From Candidatus Absconditabacteria bacterium (GTDB taxonomy: Bacteria; Patescibacteriota; Gracilibacteria; Absconditabacterales; Absconditicoccaceae): DNA of 64,000 nt. The position numbers and the translations under genes are program-made. The DNA lies in contig JAQUDD010000005.1 in assembly GCA_028685875.1 (NCBI GenBank), positions 1-64,000 of the forward strand. The letters are read 5' to 3'. Shown piece by piece: positions 41,341 through 51,427 of the stretch; the stretch's first letter is position 1, and each line of letters starts with the position of its first letter. The notes under the pieces were generated by a model. The model had not been told where the DNA came from, did not search any database, and worked only from the letters and a program-made list of their open reading frames with translations.

Positions 41341-42393
41341 ATGAAGAAATATTTCTACGCTGTTTTCTCTCTCATTCTTTCTTTTTCTCTATGCTGATTT
41401 AGTGCTGCTTATCAAGAGATTTTAATCGAAGAGAGAGGAGGAAAGGCAATGAGAGTAATCAAAACCATCTTAGATGGTGAACACTTTGTAGTAACTGTCC
41501 CTGCAGATACAGGAGGAGAAACCTTAGAATCGCTCACAAAAAAAGTGGGAGGAACTTCTGCAATTAATGCTGCTTTCTTTTGCCCAAAAGACTATAAGGA
41601 GTGTGGTGGTCAGACCTTTGCAAATTTTGAAAGAATTTTCAAAGGAGACGGAGCAAATTATAGTAGGTTTCGACCCGATACAAGTGTGAGGGGAATTTTT
41701 GGTTTCCTCCAGGATGGAAGTCCACTTTTTGTCCAAAATAAGATCAGTACCCATGATGTCGGACTGATCAGTAATATTAATGCAGAAAGAATAGAAGAAC
41801 TCTATCGAGGTATTTCTAATTTCCCCGTTCTTTTATTAGAATGAGAAGATGTTACCTCAGCTAGCTCTGCCCACATTGACAGCAAGATGACGGGAAAAGG
41901 AACGAGAAATTTCATCTGTTCTACAGAGGATGGAAGAACTATCTATATGGGTGTAATAGGATCTTCCAGTGTTTGGGACCTTGCTCCCTACCTTAAGAAG
42001 CACTTTGATTGTTACAATGCGCTCTTCTTGGATGCAGGGGCGAGTACTGCAATGGTGTACGATGAAAATGTGCTTGCAAGAGGAACAAGAACACTGATTA
42101 CCGATGCTTTTGTAGTAGTAGATAGAGAAACTTATCTCGGTCTCTGAGGAACAATCCCTCAGGGAGTAACACCACATATCCCAGAATATACTCTTACTAC
42201 AGAAGATAATAAAATGCTGCAGAGATTTATTAAGGTCATTGATGCTATTTACCAACAATATGATAAATCAACCTATAAAACAGAATTAATTTCCCTCTTC
42301 CGTAAACAAATTAACTCAGGAAAGCTAACAGAAAGTAGAAAAGCAATATATAATCAGGTTTTGATCTACCTGTTCACAATAGATTCACTTTAA
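41341..42393 (+). CDS. Secreted phosphodiester glycosidase (NAGPA-domain) protein
   Basis: A 350-residue exported protein with signal peptide (MKKYFYAVFSLILSFSLCG; the Gly is TGA). The NAGPA domain is seen in TSAINAAFFCP, RGIFGFLQDG, IYMGVIGSSS and CYNALFLDAGASTAMVY. This family removes or hydrolyses sugars linked through a phosphodiester, in bacteria often on exopolysaccharide or wall polymers. Three TGA codons. A ~75-residue C-terminal helical extension follows. It heads a plus-strand pair with the aldo/keto reductase. Confidence 0.88.
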
Positions 42394-42407
42394 TATATGC
42401 TCCCATA

Positions 42408-43202
42408 ATGAAAACAATCCCCCAATTAGGATTTTGAACACGACAACTCAACGATGAACTTTGTTCCTCCCTAGTAAAAGAGGCATTAGTATCTGAATAT
42501 CGTCATATCGATACCGCTCAGATTTATGCCAATGAACAAGAGGTGGGATCAGGGTGGCATTCATCAGATATCCCTAGAGAAGAAATCCGGATCACGACCA
42601 AGATACGAACTCAGAATTATGGGAATCTTCTTTCTTCTTTTGAGCAAAGTCTCCAGAAACTACAAACAGACTATGTCGACCTACTTCTTCTTCATCGACC
42701 CACAAATCTTAAGCAACATGAACAGTGCTTTGATGCTTTACTTCACCTCAAGCAACAAGGAAAAATAAGGGAATTCGGAGTTTCCAATTTTACTCTTGCT
42801 CAGCTCAAGCATGCTTGGGAATACACTCAAGGTCAGATTTTTACAAATCAGATTGAATACCATATCTCTCTTTCACAGGATACTTTAAAATCCTATATGG
42901 ATGAAAAGGAAATCCTTTTAACTGCTTATTCTCCTTTAGGTCATGGGAATCTCCTCAAAGATCCTACTATCCAATCCCTCGCAAAAAAGCATCAGGTAAG
43001 TGCAGCACAGATTTGTATTACTTGGCTTTTACAGCAATGATGTATTGTCATCCCCAAAGCAAGTTCTTTAGAAAGAATTCAGGAAAATCTTCAAGCACAA
43101 GATATTACCTTAGATGAGGAGGATCTTGAGGTAATTGCTGGATTACCAAAAAATCACCGTTATATCAGTCCTCCCTTTGCTCCTGAGCGGGATCAAGACT
43201 AA
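42408..43202 (+). CDS. Aldo/keto reductase
   Basis: A 264-residue NADPH-dependent reductase with the (beta/alpha)8 fold. Start PQLGFGTRQL, catalytic Asp-Tyr in YRHIDTAQIYANEQEVG, Lys in RITTKI, His in DYVDLLLLHRP, and VIPKASSLERIQENLQ at the NADP-binding end. Two TGA codons read as Gly. Lies 14 bases after the phosphodiester glycosidase; the substrate is unknown. Confidence 0.92.
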
Positions 43203-43223
43203 GTGTTGAAATACTTTTTAAAT

Positions 43224-43260
43224 AAAAAGACTGAGTTGTAGAGGCTCAGATTTTTTTTCA
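43224..43260 (+). terminator. Terminator between the aldo/keto reductase and pyk
   Basis: CTGAG pairs with CTCAG, with A and T runs outside extending the stem; Ts follow on plus. Confidence 0.7.
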
Positions 43261-43272
43261 TACAATAGTAAA

Positions 43273-44691
43273 TTAGTCTACTTTGGTTATTCTAATAAGA
43301 GGATCCATGGTATCCCCCCTTTGTTTAGCTCCAATGATTACCAGTTTATCTCCACTTTTAATATATCCTTTTTCTAAAAGCATATTCACGGCAATCTCTT
43401 GGTTCTCAGAAGTATGTTCAGCCCATTCAGCAAGCTTCATCCCCTTAACCCCAAAGAGAATAGGTAATGCATTGAAGACTTTCTGACTAGCAGAAAAAGT
43501 AAAAACTATCTGATTGGGTTTATACCCAGCTACATATTTTGCAAGATTCCCTGTATGAGTAAATACAATAACACCATCTGCTTTAATTTCATCAGCAAGC
43601 AGTAGAGCGTGTTTTACGAGATGTTTCTTTTCTAATTCTATTGCGTTCTCCGTTTGAATATCAAAATCTTTATGTTTATTATTGGTGTGTCTTTCGGCTT
43701 CTTCCACGGTTTCTCTCATAAGCTGAACCGTTTCTACAGGAAACTTTCCAACGGCAGTTTCATCTGATAGCATTACACAATCTACCCTAGCCATTACGGA
43801 ATTATACACATCAGAAACTTCTGCTCTAGTAGGGAAGGGAGAGGTTGTCATGCTTTTTAATAATTCTGTGGCCATAATGCAAGGTCTTCCATATTCAAAG
43901 CATGCATCAATAATCACTTTCTGATAGTAAGGAAGTTCATGAATAGGAACCTCAATTCCCAAATCTCCTCTAGCAATCATTATTCCATCAGAGATCTGCA
44001 CGATTTCACGGATATTATCTAGTCCTTCTTTATTTTCTATTTTAGAAATAATCTGAATATGACTTGCATGGTGTTCTTTTAAAAACTCTCTGATTTCTTG
44101 TACATTTTCTTTAGTCCTGATAAAGGAAGCTGCAATATATTGTACTTCATTCTCAATCCCAAATAAGATATCAGACTTGTCTTTTTCCGTAAGTCCGGGG
44201 AGTCTTAGAGAAATTCCAGGGAAGTTTATGTGTCTTCTTGATCCAATATCACACGTACCCAAAGAAGTTACCATGAGGTAATTTGGTGTAACTTCCGTTA
44301 CGATTACATCCATTAACCCTGACTCGATAGCAATACTATCTCCTACTTTGAGATCGTCTAAAAGATAAGGATAATCACAGAACATATCAGAATCCTGATC
44401 CATTTTTTTCTCATCTACAAAGATTCTGAAAGAATCTCCCTTCTTATAAGAGTATTTTTTTTCTCTTACCCCAGTTCTAATCTCTGGACCTTTGGTATCA
44501 AGCAATATCCCAAAATTTGTTGTTCCTTCTGTATTTAATCTTTTAATGGTATCTACCAAAGGTTTTGTGGTCTCAGCTTGCGCATGAGAAAAGTTAAGTC
44601 TCACAATATTTACACCAGCATTATACATATCAATCAATAATTCTTCTGTATAGAAATGAGTTATCGTGGCAATAATTTTCGTCTTATTCAT
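43273..44691 (-). CDS. pyk: Pyruvate kinase
   Basis: A 472-residue glycolytic enzyme (phosphoenolpyruvate + ADP to pyruvate + ATP). All key motifs are intact: NIVRLNFSHA, LLDTKGPEIRTG, IISKIENKEGLDN, IMIARGDLGIEVP, MTTSPFPTRAEVSDVYN and VMLSDETAVGKFP. A C-terminal regulatory domain is present. No TGA in frame. ATG 44691 (MNKTKIIATI) is used because upstream in-frame residues are unlike the family. The degenerate paralogue is at 775-2178. Confidence 0.96.
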   Translation of the reverse strand: MNKTKIIATITHFYTEELLIDMYNAGVNIVRLNFSHAQAETTKPLVDTIKRLNTEGTTNFGILLDTKGPEIRTGVREKKYSYKKGDSFRIFVDEKKMDQDSDMFCDYPYLLDDLKVGDSIAIESGLMDVIVTEVTPNYLMVTSLGTCDIGSRRHINFPGISLRLPGLTEKDKSDILFGIENEVQYIAASFIRTKENVQEIREFLKEHHASHIQIISKIENKEGLDNIREIVQISDGIMIARGDLGIEVPIHELPYYQKVIIDACFEYGRPCIMATELLKSMTTSPFPTRAEVSDVYNSVMARVDCVMLSDETAVGKFPVETVQLMRETVEEAERHTNNKHKDFDIQTENAIELEKKHLVKHALLLADEIKADGVIVFTHTGNLAKYVAGYKPNQIVFTFSASQKVFNALPILFGVKGMKLAEWAEHTSENQEIAVNMLLEKGYIKSGDKLVIIGAKQRGDTMDPLIRITKVD

Positions 44692-44782
44692 CAAATCACT
44701 TTTCAGGGGGTAAAACAACCAGCATTGTAAAAAAAAAGACTTAGAAAGCAATGCAAAGATACTCTTCCTCCTTCATTGTATG

Positions 44783-44816
44783 AAAAAAAGACCTCCTAAG
44801 AGGTCTACTTTTTTTC
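44783..44816 (-). terminator. Terminator of AMP phosphorylase copy 1
   Basis: AGACCTC (44789-44795) pairs with GAGGTCT (44800-44806), loop CTAA, T run on the minus strand (A run 44783-44789) and Ts also on plus. Confidence 0.88.
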
Positions 44817-44836
44817 TATTTATCTATATTTTTATA

Positions 44837-46429
44837 CTACTTAATCGTATACGCGGGTCTAAGTTCTTGTTGCTCCTTAGCAAGGCTGATTTTTGTATCA
44901 TCATTTGCATACATAGTGTAGAGAACTTCTCACTTCTTAACTTTATCTCCAATTTTCTTATGAAGATATAATCCTGCTTCATCTACGATAGGACATCCTA
45001 GTCTTCTGGCAATCTGATTAATATTATGGAGATTGATCGCAGTTACCTTCCCTTCTTCAGTAGCTACCACCTCAAAACTATGCTTCCCAATATTTAACTT
45101 CTCAGAACTAACTTCAGGCTTCCCCTTCTGAGCCTTAATAATGGTTTGCATCATCTTCCAAGCTTCTCCTGATGCTAATTGTTTTCTAGCAAGAGCATCA
45201 GCTTTTTTCCCTTTCGCTAATCCCACCATTTCAATGATCTTTGCAGCCAAGTGAACCGACTTAGTTTCAAGGTCAGCCGGTCTTTTTTCATGTTGCTGAA
45301 GTACTCTAAGTACTTCTCTCACTTGAAGTACCGCACCGACACCATTCCCCACTACTTCATTTGCAGGAGTAATCTGAACAGACATCTTGATCCCCAGTTT
45401 ATCTCCCACAAATTCAAATTTTTTCTTCCAGTCCAGCGCTTCTTCCATGGTAGAAACCTTAGCAGTAGCCCCCACAGGAATATCAATGAGTAAGTGAGTC
45501 ACTCCCATAGCGTACTTTTTTGCCATAATACTACTCACTACTTTGGCTCTGGATTGCATGGAAAGCGGATATTGTACTTTAATGATTTTGTCATCTGCAG
45601 GAGCGAGATCAAGTCCTCCTCCCCAAACGAGACAACAATTAATATCTTCAATCAGCTTTTCAATCTGTCCTTGATTGAAATTAATATCCATGAGGACATT
45701 TACACATTCCCCTGTAGCAGCAGGGGAGGTAATCGCTTTTGAAAAATTTTTAGGAATTTTAATCCCGAGAGAGGCAATCAGTGGCACGATAATCATCGTC
45801 GTTTCATTTCCTGGAACTCCACCAATACAGTGTTTATCTGCTACGATCTCTCCTTTAGGATACTTGAACATAATTCCACATTCTGCCATAGCTTTAGCGG
45901 TCTGATACATTTCTTCATCGGTAGTAGGGTAGAAAAAGCTGGAAGCAACATAGTAGGTCATCATGATTTCACTGAGCTTCCCTTCCGAGATATCTTTGAT
46001 AATAGCAAACATTTCTTCATAACTAATGTTTTCTCCTTTCATCTTTTTTCTGATTGCATCATTCGCAACTGAACTAGACTGAGTTACCTGAATTGAAAGA
46101 GGCTCCTTCTCTACCACTGGGAATCTCTCCACTACATCCTGATAGACTCCCACCGTTCCAGGTTTAATTAAGTCAGAGAAAGCTACTTCAGTAACGATCT
46201 TTTCTCCATTTTCTTTAAGGAGAGATACTTTATCTTCTGCGTTGATCCCAAATCCGAGCGCCTGTTCTTCATTAAGTACTACAGTAAATTTTCCCCCTTC
46301 TTTTACGGGCAGGAGAATTACTTTAGCGTTAAAAAAGTTATCACTACTTTTCCCAAGGATCGTAGTCTGATTTTTCTTTTTCTTCCCGGAAGATATATTC
46401 GTGAGAAGTGTTGTTAATTTGTTTGTCAT
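44837..46429 (-). CDS. deoA: AMP phosphorylase / thymidine phosphorylase family (copy 1)
   Basis: A 530-residue enzyme of the archaeal-type AMP phosphorylase group, which splits AMP with phosphate to adenine and ribose 1,5-bisphosphate. The extra N-terminal domain (VLNEEQALGFGINAEDKV, TVGVYQDVVERF) separates it from ordinary thymidine phosphorylase. The catalytic part has KHCIGGVPGNETTMIIVP and AITSPAATGECVNVL. C-terminal PYNP domain: AGLYLHKKIGDKVKKGEVL. One TGA near the end restores the last 31 residues; stop TAG. It has its own promoter and terminator. The archaeal route continues through R15P isomerase and RuBisCO, not seen here. Confidence 0.9.
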
Positions 46430-46465
46430 TTTTGTATTGAAAGTGTTAAAATAAAAACTTAGTTA

Positions 46466-46494
46466 AGTATAGTTAGAAGAATATTCTTTGTCAA
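46466..46494 (-). promoter_or_regulatory. Promoter of AMP phosphorylase copy 1
   Basis: On the minus strand TTGACA (46489-46494), 17-base spacer, TATACT (46466-46471). It sits just after the stop of copy 2, so copy 1 can be transcribed independently. Confidence 0.85.
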
Positions 46495-46501
46495 ATCAGA
46501 C

Positions 46502-48019
46502 CTACTTCAATTCCTTATAGCTATAAAAGTGTTTCTCCGCTAGCATCTCTTTTGCTCTCTTCATTTTATTTTCAGAGGTAGAGTACATCGTATAGATAAT
46601 CTCCCCTTTTCTCACCTTATCTCCAATTTTCTTATAGAGGTAGATTCCTGCTTTATATTCACTTGGAGCTCCAAGACTTCTTACCATCATGTTGAGATAT
46701 TTCATATCCACTCAGATAATCTGATAGTCATGATCAGCTTTTACCTCATGCGTAATCTTTCCAAGCTCAAGTTCTTCTGATCTAATATGGGGATTCTCTC
46801 CTCTTTGTGTTTTGATAATTTCTTGCATTTTCTTCCAAGCTTCTCCACTTACAAGCGTTTCTTTTGCCAACTTTTCAGCTTCCTTCATAGTTTTTCTCAT
46901 CCCACAGAGGAGAATCAATCTAGCTGAGAGGAAAATTGCTTTTTCTTCAAGATCTCTCGGTCTTTTTTCATGTTGCTGCAAGATTCTGAGTACTTCTCTT
47001 ACTTGTAGTGCAGCCCCAATCCCATTTCCCACAGGCTGATCAGCCTGGGTAATCTGTACATCCATCTTCACATCTAATGCTTCTCCTACATTTTTAAAAT
47101 GCTGAGCAACCCTTTTTGCATCTTCTCTACTGTTTACTTTCGCAGTAGGTCCCATAGGAATATCAATAAGGCAATGATTAATCCCCATCGCATAATTTTT
47201 CGCCATAATAGAGGAGATCATCCTTGCATACGGCTCCATTCCAAGAGGAGAGGAAACCTTAATAATTCTATCATTTGCAGGAGCAAGGTTGAGTCCCTCA
47301 TTCCATACCAAACAAGCACCATTTTTATCTACCATTCTAATAATCTCCTGCTTTTTGAAGCTAATATCCATGAGTACATTCACACATTCTCCTGTAGCAG
47401 CGGGGGAGGTAATAGATTTAGAAAAGGTCTTTGGCACGGTTATTCCCAGAGAAGCAAGAAGCGGAATAATAATCATGGTGGTTTCATTTCCCGGAACCCC
47501 ACCAATACAGTATTTCCCAGCCACTACCCCCGGGAAACGATACATATCTCCCGTATATGCAGTTGCCTTCGTCGTATAGGCAAGTTCATGATCATCGGTC
47601 TGGTAGAAGAAGCTCGTCGCAGTATAGTAGGCAAGCACCAGATCAGAAAGTTTATTATTCTGAATATCCTCTATGATGGCATCAATTTCTTCATCGCTAA
47701 TCTTTTTTCCAAGCATTTTCTTTCTAATAGCCTGCATTGAAAGAGGATTGTGTTGTACATAACTCACGAGGACATTGTCTCCTTCTTGGATCGGATATTC
47801 ATTAAGCAATTCATGGGTTACTCCAATTTCATTTGCCTGGATATAATCATTAGAAAGCACTACATCCACGATGTACTCTTCATTTTTACGGATCAAGGAG
47901 ATTTTATCTCCTTCCTTAATTCAAAATTTTGCTGCCTGCTCAGTATTGAGAATCGCGAGAAGTCCAGATCCCCCTTGGATGTTAAAGACTACGATTTTTG
48001 CGCTAAAGATTTCGTTCAT
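46502..48019 (-). CDS. deoA: AMP phosphorylase / thymidine phosphorylase family (copy 2)
   Basis: A 505-residue paralogue of copy 1 with the same domains: N-terminal ILNTEQAAKFGIKEGDKI, catalytic KYCIGGVPGNETTMIIIP and SITSPAATGECVNVL, and C-terminal AGIYLYKKIGDKVRKGEII. Two TGA codons (at residue ~33 and in the linker before VDMKYLN) read as Gly. Stop TAG. It begins 15 bases after the large unknown gene (48035-51286) and may be co-transcribed with it. The two copies differ clearly in sequence and may prefer different nucleotides. Confidence 0.9.
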
Positions 48020-48034
48020 GATGGTATGGGTATG

Positions 48035-51000
48035 TTAAACTAAAGTTTCTTCTTTTGCTAAAATAGGAACTGAATCAAAAAGATTAAGATTCACCTCTAA
48101 TAAATTGTCGGCATATTGTCTATCTTGAATCTCTATTTTGCTATTGTATGCGCGTTGTATATTGTTATGTATATCATTAATCTCTGTATCTTTATTCCCT
48201 CGGTCTTCTTTTCCTTGGCTGAGTTGAGTGACAAAATTGTTCATCTCTGTCAGGTTTATCTTTTGTCTATCAGGATCAAAATAGTCACTATTTTTGTTTA
48301 TTCCCTCACTAAAGTGTTTTACGAAGAGATACATGCTATTCTTCATACTTGACTCTCCATTGAGCGCATATTGTTCTTGCATTACTCAACTATTGTGTTT
48401 GAGAGGGAAAAGAGATTGTAGGATTTGCGAGGTTTGAATTTCTTTAGCAGATCCTTCAGTAGGAGTGCCCTTAGGGTTTATTCATCCATTTTTGTAGTTC
48501 ACAAGCTTTAAGAAAGTGCTCATCGTTTGTCTTAACCTTTTTACTTCCTCGGGTGTAGTAAGCGAATTATCAATAATTTGCATCATATGGTATATTCCTT
48601 TATTGTGTTCTTTGCTAATCTCCGAAAGACTTCCTCCTTGGAGCTGTAATAAGTCAACCATCTCCTTCATTGTCTGATTTTTTTCAGCAAGGAACTCAAT
48701 ATTTGCTTGATGATATCCAATAGTTTCTACATTATACGCTTCTCCAAGAGTTCTTTTAAAGTCTTCTCTTTTTTTCATCCTTTTTTCTCTGTCTTGTTCT
48801 GAGGTCCTTTCTTTATTTGCTTTATTTGGACCAGAAGAATTTCTTCTATTTGCCTCCAAACTGTGATACCCTACTTTCTGAAGTCCTTCATAACTTGGAA
48901 GCATAAAGAGAGGGTAGTTTGGATTCGTATCATTAATCAAAAAGCTTTCCCTATCTGAATCCTTAGAAATGGTTTGATTCCCAAAGACCCCTCCTGTTCC
49001 CATATCATAAGCAAAGCTAATGGCTGTTCCATTAAGATTCCCATGAATAACAAGCTTTCCACTCTCAATGCTAATATTTTCAATATCATCAACACGGAAC
49101 TCTTGAGTTCCTAGGGACATATTCATATACTCTCAGATGGTATCAAACACATATCAGAGAGCTTCAAGTTTAACCTCTTTGACCTGATTCCTAAATATTC
49201 ACTCTCTAAATCATGATTTAACATCTATAGGTTGTTTTTGTTCCCCTCAATGTTCTTGTTTTTTCTTTTGATGTTCTCTTAAGGTATTTAAAATATGATT
49301 AACCGTATGATTAGCATTTTCTTCCTCTTCTCAGAATGTTTGTACTATATAATCCTTTAGTCCAAGGGTATTAAGTTTCCCTTCTGAGGTAATAAAAGCC
49401 GCTAAATCAATATGGAGCTCTTTCAGTTCCTTTTCTAATTCTTCGGGTCGATCTTTCTCTTTTTTATTTTCTTCAGATGGTTCTTCAGGAGTTTCTTTAC
49501 CGGTATTTTGTGGGTTTTTGGTCATAAAGTCAGGGATTCTTAGTTTTTTATCTTCCTGTTCCAAAAATAATTTTACTGCAGGATTTGCCGCCAAAATTTC
49601 CTTTCCACTCAGCTCTCAGAAGTTATCGGTCTTAATCTTTTCTTTTGCAAGAGCTTCTTTTTTAATTCTAATTTCCTCCCGTTTCCCTTGTCTTCTAAAC
49701 TCTTTCATCTCATTATTTCTCTTTTGTTCAAGAAATTTCTTATAGAATACTCCCTCAGGAGAAGTATTTTTAAATCAACATCCATTACACCATTTGTTAA
49801 ACGATGTTGTTTTATTTTCCCATTTTTGAGCAAATTCTCTATTAATATCAGTGATTTCTGGAGAGGCTCCATTCTTGCTTTGAATGAACATATCCATAAT
49901 ACTCCAGAGTTCTTGATCTTCACTCCCATTAAAGGTTAGTTGTTTTGCCTGTTTACTGTCCTTTCCATAGATAGCAAACATATAAATTTGGAAAGAGGAG
50001 ATCGTATGTTGAAGGATATTCTTTTCTTTCTGTTTTTTCTCACTCAAAATCTCCTCCTTAGTTCTATTAGGATCATTAAAGGTATCAACAATATCTTTAA
50101 GAATCACCTCACTTAAAAATCCGATTACAGTAGTATGAGACATCACTTCCTCATAAGTTTGTCCCTGTAGGACTAGAGAACTGACAGGTGAAGATAATAA
50201 GGTTCTAATCTGAGCTCCAGCATTTGCTCCTTCCTTGTTGATAAGCCCAGACTTTTGTCTAAGAAAATCTATAGCAATATCTACTCTAGCAATATTTTCT
50301 TGTTTTTCTAAAGCACTTCCTGAAATATTTGCGAGATTGTCCTTGAATGCAAATACTTTAGACCTATATCTCATATTTCCAACAAGGTATTCGGGAGTGA
50401 GATTTGTTTTCCCAGATTCTTTGTTGTTCATTTGTAGTGCTAACACTTCTTCATAACGGGGATCTGCAACAAAAGTAAGAAGGGACAATCTTCTTATATT
50501 CTTTTCTTGGGGATCAAGAATGTCTTTTGTTGATTCTTCAACAAAATCGTAAGCTGCTTGTAACACAAGAGTGTTGTTAAACAATAATTTTTGAAACTCA
50601 GAAAGGTCTGGAGTACTTAGTAATTGGGCTTGTGTATCCTGAAGATGTAGAGGAATGTCTCCTTCTATTTGATTTTGCTTCTGCAAGTATTCAGTAGCTT
50701 GTTTCTTTCTAAGAATAGAAACAAAGTCTTCCTTGGTTATCTCTGACTTTTGATTGGTAAGTGCATCTAATATCTCTTGCTCATTAGCGAATTTTTCATT
50801 CCTTTTAAATATACCCTTTTCAAAGGACCCATAGTCACCTTTTTCTAAAAAGGTTTTTATAAAGTCTTGTTCATACAAAGAAAGTTGAGAGTAGATATTT
50901 GAAATATTCTGATAGGTTTCTTCAACAATTTCACGAGAGATAAGTTGGTCAGGATACAGAATATCTTTATTTTTTTCTTGAGAAGAGGTCTGTAGCGAAT

Positions 51001-51286
51001 TTTTCGTCTCAAGTATTTTAATAATATCCTTAATCTTTTCTTTTCTTGAACAACAACTAGCATTTTTTATTTGGTTAAAATGTTCTCTTGTAAAAACCCC
51101 AGAGTCAATGAAATGATTGATCTGCCCTTTATCAAAGGCACTTTGGAGAATGGTAGTGATCTCAGAGATTTCTTCAGGAGAGAAACTTTTACCAATTAGA
51201 TTTTCCTCAGTTTTCGGAGAAATCACCTCAGTGGGGGTATTTGTTGTTTCTACAGAAGGTATTTTGTTTTCTTCAATTCAGGTCAT
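48035..51286 (-). CDS. Giant protein of unknown function (paralogue 1)
   Basis: A 1083-residue protein obtained by reading about twelve TGA codons as Gly; the standard code shows only four pieces. No signal peptide or membrane helix is visible; the chain is charged and mostly helical, with a Lys/Glu-rich zone (around residues 560-600). The C-terminal ~350 residues are homologous to the upstream gene: GYVFDTIGEYMN versus NFFDTLGEYLN, ISFAYDMGTGG versus TSFAYDMATGK, and LTTPEEVKRLRQTM versus LRTPEECREMRRNM. I checked the gaps between the pieces codon by codon and found no TAA or TAG. Family unknown. Confidence 0.8.
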
Positions 51287-51320
51287 CTGCAAACGCATAG
51301 CAATAAAAATACTCCCTTTA

Positions 51321-51365
51321 ATTCTAATCAAAAAAAGAATCCTGTCAAAAAGCTCAGAATTCTTT
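51321..51365 (-). promoter_or_regulatory. Overlapping terminator and promoter between the giant genes
   Basis: Terminator of paralogue 2: AAAGAATTCTG pairs with CAGGATTCTTT (51334-51344 with 51355-51365) followed by a T run. Within the loop and stem lies a promoter for paralogue 1: TTGACA (51343-51348), 16-base spacer, TAGAAT (51321-51326). Confidence 0.6.
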
Positions 51366-51427
51366 CTCCTATTCCCTCTTGTCTTTTCTTGAATATGATG
51401 CTAAATTGTGTAAAGAGATACTTATGC

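Noticed and set aside
44692-44751. Upstream in-frame start for pyruvate kinase
   Set aside because: The extra 20 residues are not part of the family; MNKTKIIATI is the usual beginning.
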